Assembly (NCBI RefSeq): GCF_033446605.1
Contig: NZ_JAWQUO010000024.1
Coordinates: forward strand, 15,683 to 79,682
Direction: 5' to 3'
Length of the DNA stretch: 64,000 nucleotides
Origin: Iodobacter sp025352645
GTDB taxonomy: Bacteria > Pseudomonadota > Gammaproteobacteria > Burkholderiales > Chitinibacteraceae
Every line of letters begins with the position of its first letter. The stretch's first letter is position 1. The notes beneath the pieces are model-generated. The model made no database searches and was not told the DNA's origin. It was given only the letters and a program-made list of their open reading frames with translations. Shown in pieces: positions 58,748 through 64,000 of this stretch. A program made the translations under genes and the position numbers.

Positions 58748-61528
58748 ATGACCTTCGATCTGCTCGCTTCGTTTGCCGCTGCTTTTAATCAGGAAAATCG
58801 CCTAATTACCCTTCAGCTTGGCGATGGTGCAGCATGGGGAGAACAACTGTTACCCCAGCGCGTTACAGGTAGTGAAGGCATCAACCAAGCTTATTGCTAT
58901 CAGCTTGAATGCCTGTCTCCCGATAGCCACTTAGAGCTTAAATCTTTACTTGGCTTGCCCGTGGTTCTGAGCGTTATCGATGCAAACGGTGCAGCAATAG
59001 AGCGCTGTGGTATTGTTTCTAAGGCAGAATTATTAGGCTCTGATGGCGGTTTTGCTAAATATGCATTGACCATTGAGCCGCCGTTTTCTTTACTGCGCTA
59101 TCGCCGCACTTCTCGCGTTTTTCAAGAAATGAGTGCGCCTGATATCGTTAAACAAGTTTTAGCCGAGCACCAAGATAAAAACCCCGTGTTTGCTGCTGTG
59201 CAAGCACTGGAATTCAAGCTATCGGGCGATCATTTACCCCGCTCCTACTGCCTGCAGTACCGAGAATCAGACTTTGATTTCTTAGTGCGATTAATGTTTG
59301 AGGAAGGGCTTTCTTTCCGCTTCGAGCATTTGCCAGGCGATTCACCACAAGTACAGCTCACTGTATTTGACGACGCTTACGCCTTACCAGAAGCGGCAGA
59401 CCTACAAGTACGCTTCCATAGGGCAGCCGCTACGGAAGAGTGTGATGCACTGACCTCATGGCAAACTCAACGCCAGATTGGCAGCAGCTCTGTTTCTTTA
59501 GCCAGTTTCGATTACAAAGCATGCAGCACAAAACAAAGCGCGGATGAGAGCGCCGTAGATCAGGGGCATGGTGGGCAGCAAATTCAGGCGAGCCTTGAAG
59601 ATTACGACCCACAGGGCCTGTATTACGCCGCAGATTCAGAAGGCTTAAGCCGCTATGCTCAGCTGCGCCAACAAGCCTCAGACGCTAAAAAGAAATCTTT
59701 TACCGGCTCAGGCACGCTGCGTAGCTTGCAGGCAGGGCAATGGTTTCGCCTTGAAGATCACCCTGCACATGAGTGGGACAGTGCAGAGCAGCGGGAATTT
59801 GCGATTACGGGGCTAACGTTCACCGCAAACAATAACCTGCCAGCCGATTTAAGCCAGCAGCTAATGCTGGTTGCCCCCAGTTTGCTGGCCGTTTCAGAAG
59901 TAAAGGGCGCAGCTGCACCGCCCCCTTATCAAGTCGATTTTACCGCCCAAAGACGCGGCCAGCCGCTCACCCCTAGCTTTGCGCATGAAACACTGAGCAA
60001 GCCAACCAGCCGAGGCGTGCAAACCGCCACCGTGGTTGGCCCTGCGGATACAGAAGTCCATACCGACGAGCTGGGCCGAATTAAAGTGCAGCTACACTGG
60101 CAACGTACCGCTGAGCACCCAGAGTTTGGCGCTAATCTGGATGACAAGTCTTCCTGCTGGATTCGTGTCGCCTACCCATCGGCAGGCGCGGGCTTTGGTC
60201 ATCAGTTTATTCCGCGAATCGGCAATGAGGTGACCGTTGATTTTATTGAAGGCGATATCGACCGCCCGATTGTCACTGGCGTGGTCTACAACGGATCACA
60301 CACAACGCCCGGTTTTAGCGGCGCTGGCGCATTGCCCGCCAATAAAACGCTATCTGGTATCAAAACCAAAGAGCATGAAGGCGGCCAATACGGCGAGCTG
60401 TTGTTTGACGATACTCAGGGGGAAGTCCGCACTAAGCTATCTAGCGAGCACGGCAAAACTCAGTTGAACCTTGGTTACCTAATCCACCCGCGCACCGACG
60501 GCAAAGGTGAGCCACGCGGCGAAGGCTTTGAGCTACGCAGCGACAAACAAGGTGCAATCCGCGCCAATGGCCTGCTAATCAGTACCGAAGCCAAAAGCGG
60601 CGCAAGCGGCAAGCAACTCGACCACAGCCCAGCCCAAAGCCAGCTTGAATCAGCTTTAGCGTTGGCCCAAAGTCTAGGTGAAACGGCCACCAACCAACTT
60701 GCTGACACCATCGAAACCGGCGAAGGCGATCAAACCGTTAAGCCAGACAATAGCGCGGGCGGCAAAGCCAGTACCGGCCATCTTTACCACCACGTACACG
60801 CCAGCAAAAGCCTTGAAGCAGGCAGCAACACCGATCAAGACGGCAAGAGCAAATCTAAAGACCAAACCGGCCAGCAAAAAATTATCCTGCTACACGGGGA
60901 AGACGGCATCGCCATCACCAGCCCGCAAAGCCAGACCCTCTCCGCAGGCACTAACTTAGATCAAATCGCCCAGCGCGACACCAACCAAACCTCCGGCCGC
61001 CGCTGGATACATAACGTAGGCCAACACATCAGCCTGTTTGTGGCGGGGGTAAAAGATAAAGTCGCGCTAAAACTGATCGCAGCCAAAGGCAAAATCCAGC
61101 TGCAAGCGCAAAGCGACGACGTAGAAATCACCGCCGACAAAAACGTAAAAATTACTGCCTGCAAAGAAAAAGTAGAAATCGCCGCAGGGGATGAAGTGCT
61201 CTTTACAGCGGGAGGCGGTTATATCCGGCTAAAAGGCGGCAATATAGAAATCCATTGTCCGGGGGAAGTGAGTATTAAAGGCGCGAGTCATGAGTTGAGT
61301 GGGGGGACGAGCCTTGCTAAAACATTTAATGAAATGCCAACTACTAAATTCAATGATAAGTTTTTATTGAGAGACCAAGCGACTGGTGAAGTATTGCCTA
61401 ATAAAAAATATATGATTCAGCGTGGGTTTGGAGAGAAAGAATATGGGGTCACTGATGCTGATGGTTATACACATGAAATAAAGAACCCTGATGTAATTGA
61501 AGAAGTAAATATATTTTTGAAGAAATGA
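58748..61528 (+). CDS. vgrG: type VI secretion spike protein VgrG
   Basis: A 926-aa protein of the T6SS tip. The gp27-like region (about 15-390) begins RLITLQLGDGAAWGEQLLPQRVTGSEGINQAYCYQLECLS. The gp5/OB-fold region (about 400-530) contains GQPLTPSFAHETLSKPTSRG and the ARVGxxYxGxG-like IPRIGNEVTVDFIEGDIDRPIVTG. The DUF2345 needle extension (about 660-840) ends in beta-helical repeats (EITADKNVKITACKEKVEIAAGDEV). The last 75 residues, from about nucleotide 61320 on, are in much more A+T-rich DNA and form a separate small domain (DKFLLRDQATGEVLPNKKYM). This probably carries the adjacent effector. The change in composition marks an exchangeable C-terminal part. Confidence 0.94.
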   Translation: MTFDLLASFAAAFNQENRLITLQLGDGAAWGEQLLPQRVTGSEGINQAYCYQLECLSPDSHLELKSLLGLPVVLSVIDANGAAIERCGIVSKAELLGSDGGFAKYALTIEPPFSLLRYRRTSRVFQEMSAPDIVKQVLAEHQDKNPVFAAVQALEFKLSGDHLPRSYCLQYRESDFDFLVRLMFEEGLSFRFEHLPGDSPQVQLTVFDDAYALPEAADLQVRFHRAAATEECDALTSWQTQRQIGSSSVSLASFDYKACSTKQSADESAVDQGHGGQQIQASLEDYDPQGLYYAADSEGLSRYAQLRQQASDAKKKSFTGSGTLRSLQAGQWFRLEDHPAHEWDSAEQREFAITGLTFTANNNLPADLSQQLMLVAPSLLAVSEVKGAAAPPPYQVDFTAQRRGQPLTPSFAHETLSKPTSRGVQTATVVGPADTEVHTDELGRIKVQLHWQRTAEHPEFGANLDDKSSCWIRVAYPSAGAGFGHQFIPRIGNEVTVDFIEGDIDRPIVTGVVYNGSHTTPGFSGAGALPANKTLSGIKTKEHEGGQYGELLFDDTQGEVRTKLSSEHGKTQLNLGYLIHPRTDGKGEPRGEGFELRSDKQGAIRANGLLISTEAKSGASGKQLDHSPAQSQLESALALAQSLGETATNQLADTIETGEGDQTVKPDNSAGGKASTGHLYHHVHASKSLEAGSNTDQDGKSKSKDQTGQQKIILLHGEDGIAITSPQSQTLSAGTNLDQIAQRDTNQTSGRRWIHNVGQHISLFVAGVKDKVALKLIAAKGKIQLQAQSDDVEITADKNVKITACKEKVEIAAGDEVLFTAGGGYIRLKGGNIEIHCPGEVSIKGASHELSGGTSLAKTFNEMPTTKFNDKFLLRDQATGEVLPNKKYMIQRGFGEKEYGVTDADGYTHEIKNPDVIEEVNIFLKK

Positions 61529-61586
61529 AATTACTTTTTATAATTTTTAATTCTTTATATCAACAAATTTTTCGGTATATAAGTCC

Positions 61587-62354
61587 ATGGGAAAAAAATC
61601 AGATTTAAGTCATGTAAGTAAAAAAACACTAACCAATGATAGTGATAAAAAAGAGAAGGTTATTGAAATTAAACAAGATAATTTTGCGGTTTTTTTTATT
61701 GGTGGAGCAGGTGACAAAAAAAAATATCTTGGCGTCGTTGGTCCAAATAATAATATATTATCGTGCATGCAGCATTTTATGAATAAAAAAGGTTGGATTG
61801 TAAAAGAAAAAAGGATGTTTGTTACTCATTTAGGCTATGACGATGTATATGGCGAGTCTAGGGTAGCTGAAAATGTAATAAAGAACATTAAATCAAAAGA
61901 AACGAAAATATATATCGTTGGTCATAGTTTGGGCGGTTGGAATGGCGCGCACTTGTCAGCTATTTTATCTGACATGGGATATTTAGTTAGAATGCTAATA
62001 ACACTTGATCCCGTTGGTAATGGGGCGATTGTTAAAGCCATTTCCGATATTTACCCGAGCAAACCATCACCGAAATCTGCTTTTTGGGTAAATATTCGAT
62101 ATGAAGAAGGGTACTTAGATTCTTTCACTCGTGGGGTTATTCGTAGTTCTTCTGAGAAAGAAAAGCCTCGTGATTTAGTTCCTTTTTTCCCTAATTTAGT
62201 TGCTGATTTTGGTGAGCAATGGGATGTAGAAACGGGCGCTGATGAGAATGTTGTTCGTGATATAAATCATGCGAGTACACTAAAAGCTTTTTTTTCCCCT
62301 TTGGATAAGTCACTAAAAAGTGCATGGGAGTTAATGGATGTATCAATATTTTAG
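61587..62354 (+). CDS. lipase-type T6SS effector (alpha/beta hydrolase)
   Basis: A 255-aa protein with no signal peptide. The nucleophile elbow is GHSLGG (Ser114). A following LITLDPVGN carries Asp141, and DINHASTL near the end carries His228, so a Ser-Asp-His set is present. FFIGGAGD near 37-43 could be the oxyanion loop. The lysine-rich N-terminus (1-30) is unlike a lipase core and may connect to VgrG. Immediately behind vgrG (58 bp) and overlapping a membrane-anchored gene by 17 bp, it fits a Tle-type phospholipase effector with its immunity protein. The class within Tle is not clear. Strongly A+T-rich. Confidence 0.78.
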   Translation: MGKKSDLSHVSKKTLTNDSDKKEKVIEIKQDNFAVFFIGGAGDKKKYLGVVGPNNNILSCMQHFMNKKGWIVKEKRMFVTHLGYDDVYGESRVAENVIKNIKSKETKIYIVGHSLGGWNGAHLSAILSDMGYLVRMLITLDPVGNGAIVKAISDIYPSKPSPKSAFWVNIRYEEGYLDSFTRGVIRSSSEKEKPRDLVPFFPNLVADFGEQWDVETGADENVVRDINHASTLKAFFSPLDKSLKSAWELMDVSIF

Positions 62355-62892
62355 TTTTAAAAAGTTATTAATTATATTTTTATGTGTTGTTATTTTTGTT
62401 GTTTTTTTGTTGTCCTCTAGAGTAGTCCCTCAAGTGCAAGTTGGTAAAATTACTGCTGTTGATGACAAGGCTGGATTAGGATGGAATATAGCGATAATTA
62501 GTGATATAGATTTTAAGTCTGAAAATGGCGAATTTATAAATACAACACTTCAATGCCCTCTTTTTGAAGAAAGCGCAGACAAGTATAATCCAGATTATAG
62601 TGCAAAGTTAAGAATTTTTGGGAGTGATGTCGCGGAATTAAATTCAAAGGTTAATAATGGAAAGGAAAATAGTCTTTTATATCAAAGTGTTTTTACCGTG
62701 CGTTTAGAGAAAATTCGCTCTGGTTCTGCCGGTGGCTATGACTGGGTTTTAGGAGGGGATATAACAGATATATTAAATAAAATTGATAAAGTAAATTGCA
62801 AGATTGTTGCTACGCGTTATTTGTTTTCTCCGGTGTATTCTAGAGAAATTACCATCTTATCTAGAGATTTATTGTTGAATTATAAAGAGTGA
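62338..62892 (+). CDS. probable immunity protein of the lipase effector
   Basis: A 184-aa protein with an N-terminal membrane anchor (about 8-26, LLIIFLCVVIFVVFLLSS) and a periplasm-facing domain of about 155 residues (SRVVPQVQVGKITAVDD onwards) with Cys74 and Cys155. I know no family for it. It is the expected form for a periplasmic immunity protein against a phospholipase. It starts inside the effector gene's last codons in another frame. A+T-rich like its neighbours. Confidence 0.6.
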   Translation: MYQYFSFKKLLIIFLCVVIFVVFLLSSRVVPQVQVGKITAVDDKAGLGWNIAIISDIDFKSENGEFINTTLQCPLFEESADKYNPDYSAKLRIFGSDVAELNSKVNNGKENSLLYQSVFTVRLEKIRSGSAGGYDWVLGGDITDILNKIDKVNCKIVATRYLFSPVYSREITILSRDLLLNYKE

Positions 62893-63076
62893 TTTTTTGA
62901 TTGATATTGATTTATTGGTAAATAATATTATTTCATTTGAATTTATTTATGTGTTGGTTTGTTTTTTTCTCTATCTATTGACTTTGTGAATTGTTAATTT
63001 CTTATTTACTCTTTTTTTCTACTAAAAAACTTTATGTAGAGTTTGAATAACCCAATCACTCTTCGGGACCCATCCC
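62893..63076. other. A+T-rich gap after the immunity gene
   Basis: Very T-rich; no repeat, hairpin or gene seen. The next small frame has a GGGA site (63066-63069) upstream of its ATG. Confidence 0.4.
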
Positions 63077-63226
63077 ATGTCTACCCCCCTTAAAGCTCTT
63101 ATCTCCCGCCTTACTCCTACAGCCCGCCGTGCGGTGGAGGAGGCGGCTAGTCGTGCTTTGTCGCGTACTGATTGGGCTGACGATAGGTTAAAGGCTAAGG
63201 AATATATTGCGGGTAAAGTTAAATGA
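63077..63226 (+). CDS. 49-aa ClpV-N-like small protein
   Basis: A short frame, MSTPLKALISRLTPTARRAV to EEAASRALSRTDWADDRLKA and ending KEYIAGKVK. The first 31 residues resemble the N-terminal helices of ClpV/TssH, the T6SS disassembly ATPase (pattern LxxLIxxLxPxxRxAxExAA then LSRT), but it stops where the ClpV N domain would continue. G+C content is high here while the flanks are A+T-rich, pointing to a different origin. It may be a fragment of a clpV gene or a small functional decoy. It overlaps the next frame by 4 bp (ATGA). Confidence 0.5.
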   Translation: MSTPLKALISRLTPTARRAVEEAASRALSRTDWADDRLKAKEYIAGKVK

Positions 63227-63625
63227 AAGATTTATTAAATAATGTAAAACAATTTTTTTCTATTCTTATAGCAGTGGTTTTATATCAATCATTTTGTATT
63301 GTTGGTGGAGTTGCAATATTGCATAAATATACAGGAGGAATGCCTGAATTTAGTGATTTTTTTTAGTTGTTTTATTTTCTTTAGTTTGTATTTCTGGATT
63401 AGCTTATATTTACTTTTGGATGAAGCGTGAGTCCGGTGCTTTTAATGCATATGTTTTAAAGGTACTTTCTGGTGGAGCATTGATTTGCCCTTTTCTTACT
63501 CTCGCAAGTCCAGCTATTTATTCGTACTCGTCAGATACGAGTATTGGTCTTATGTTGCGAATAACGTGCGGTGCTTTTTTGTTTTTTGGTGTACTAAGAG
63601 CGGCTTATTTTTTTATAAAGAACAA
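63223..63625 (+). pseudogene. membrane protein gene broken by T8 frameshift and IS insertion
   Basis: The first frame (63223-63366) gives 47 aa, starting MKDLLNNVKQFFSILIAVVL. It stops at TAG after eight T (63357-63364). Removing one T lets reading go on as FLVVLFSLVCISGLAYIYFW into the frame at 63420, ending RAAYFFIKNN where the IS begins. Together they make a small protein with about four membrane segments, no family known to me. The T8 run could be phase-variable, a decayed gene, or a sequence error. It is likely part of the T6SS accessory region. Confidence 0.6.
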
Positions 63626-64000
63626 CCTGATTATGTCTCTTGCTCAACCTCCTTGCTCAAACCACCTAAAAGGCCTAAGGTGAACGAACGTTCTTTTGTG
63701 GAGTGGTCGTCATGGCAATCAACCCAATCCAGATGCAAAAGGGGCTGTCGCTGACTGATTTTTTGAAGCAGTACAACACGCAAGCTCAATGTGAAGCGGC
63801 ATTGTTCCAAGCGCGTTGGCCACAAGGGTTTCGCTGCCCCGTGTGCCAACATGCTGTAGCCACTGAGTTCTTGCGCAGCAAAACTCGTTTATGGTGCTGC
63901 CGTGCTTGCAAACATCAAACTACGCTGACTGCGGGCACCATGATGCATCAAAGTCAATTGCCTCTCAGCAAATGGTTTTTGGCGATTTACTTGGTGACTC
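63626..64000 (+). mobile_element. IS1595-family insertion sequence, left end (partial)
   Basis: It starts with the terminal repeat CCTGATTATGTCTCTTGC (63626-63643), the same as both ends of the MITE at 36712-36882. The transposase gene starts at 63712. The right end lies outside the window, so size and target duplication cannot be read. Confidence 0.85.
63712..64000 (+). CDS. IS1595-family transposase, N-terminal part
   Basis: The first 96 residues from ATG 63712 (MAINPIQMQKGLSLTDFLKQ). An N-terminal zinc-ribbon with FRCPVCQ and WCCRACKHQTT (CxxC pairs) is followed by LTAGTMMHQSQLPLSKWFLAIYLVT, typical of ISXO2-like IS1595 transposases. The DDE-type catalytic domain is beyond the window end. 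It is probably the enzyme that can also move the MITEs in this window. Confidence 0.9.
   Translation, partial: MAINPIQMQKGLSLTDFLKQYNTQAQCEAALFQARWPQGFRCPVCQHAVATEFLRSKTRLWCCRACKHQTTLTAGTMMHQSQLPLSKWFLAIYLVT

Noticed and set aside
1..64000. CRISPR array
   Set aside because: The repeats are palindromic and scattered as single units; no regularly spaced direct repeats with unique spacers were seen.

Overview
The window looks like chromosome of a beta-proteobacterium, most likely a member of the Neisseriales related to Chromobacteriaceae such as Iodobacter. This rests on protein character and gene content (hslV, birA-coaX-SPOR, hemA-prfA, panD, holC-pepA, lptFG, rlmJ, a DUF692/DUF2063 operon) and on the many short palindromic repeats between genes. 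It is inference; no 16S rRNA is present.

Layout. 1-31300 is mostly housekeeping: a double-STAS protein, hslV without hslU, a two-receiver response regulator, birA-coaX-SPOR (overlapping genes), a LysR regulator, an M16 peptidase, hemF, panD, an RNase II-family enzyme, hemA-prfA, a PilZ-like protein next to bioA, a Fur-box-controlled TonB receptor, holC, pepA, lptF-lptG, galE and a hybrid histidine kinase. 31390-39140 holds a YbjD-like OLD nuclease, two small membrane proteins, a short polysaccharide cluster (flippase, GT2, GT4) and rlmJ. 39450-42930 has a frameshifted TfoX C-terminal-like gene and a complete bufferin-type metallophore operon: ECF sigma, zinc-finger anti-sigma, BufA peptide, BufB (MNIO), BufC and a DoxX protein. 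43140-48070 is again ordinary (solute-binding protein, dapA with a structured upstream region, thioesterase, DEAD-box helicase, prmB).

48260-54610 is a defence-like stretch: a Fic protein, a 1.1-kb non-coding block with a long interspersed repeat in two inverted copies, and a two-gene McrB-like GTPase plus DUF2357/DUF524 nuclease system. A Tat-exported flavoprotein follows. At 58379-58424 there is only the 3' part of a tRNA-Pro(GGG), still followed by its terminator. This is the expected scar at one end of a tRNA-integrated island. Beyond it lies a type VI secretion module: VgrG, a lipase-type effector with a Ser-Asp-His set, and a membrane-anchored probable immunity protein. Next come a 49-aa ClpV-N-like ORF and a membrane gene broken by a T8 frameshift and an IS1595-family insertion that runs off the window.

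Repeats tie the window together. The left end of the IS at 63626 matches both ends of a 171-bp MITE at 36712-36882 that has an 8-bp target duplication. A decayed copy lies at 55518-55686. Other palindromes sit at or in genes: one provides the prfA stop codon, one provides the stop of the GT4 gene, and one is read in frame inside the same GT4 gene.
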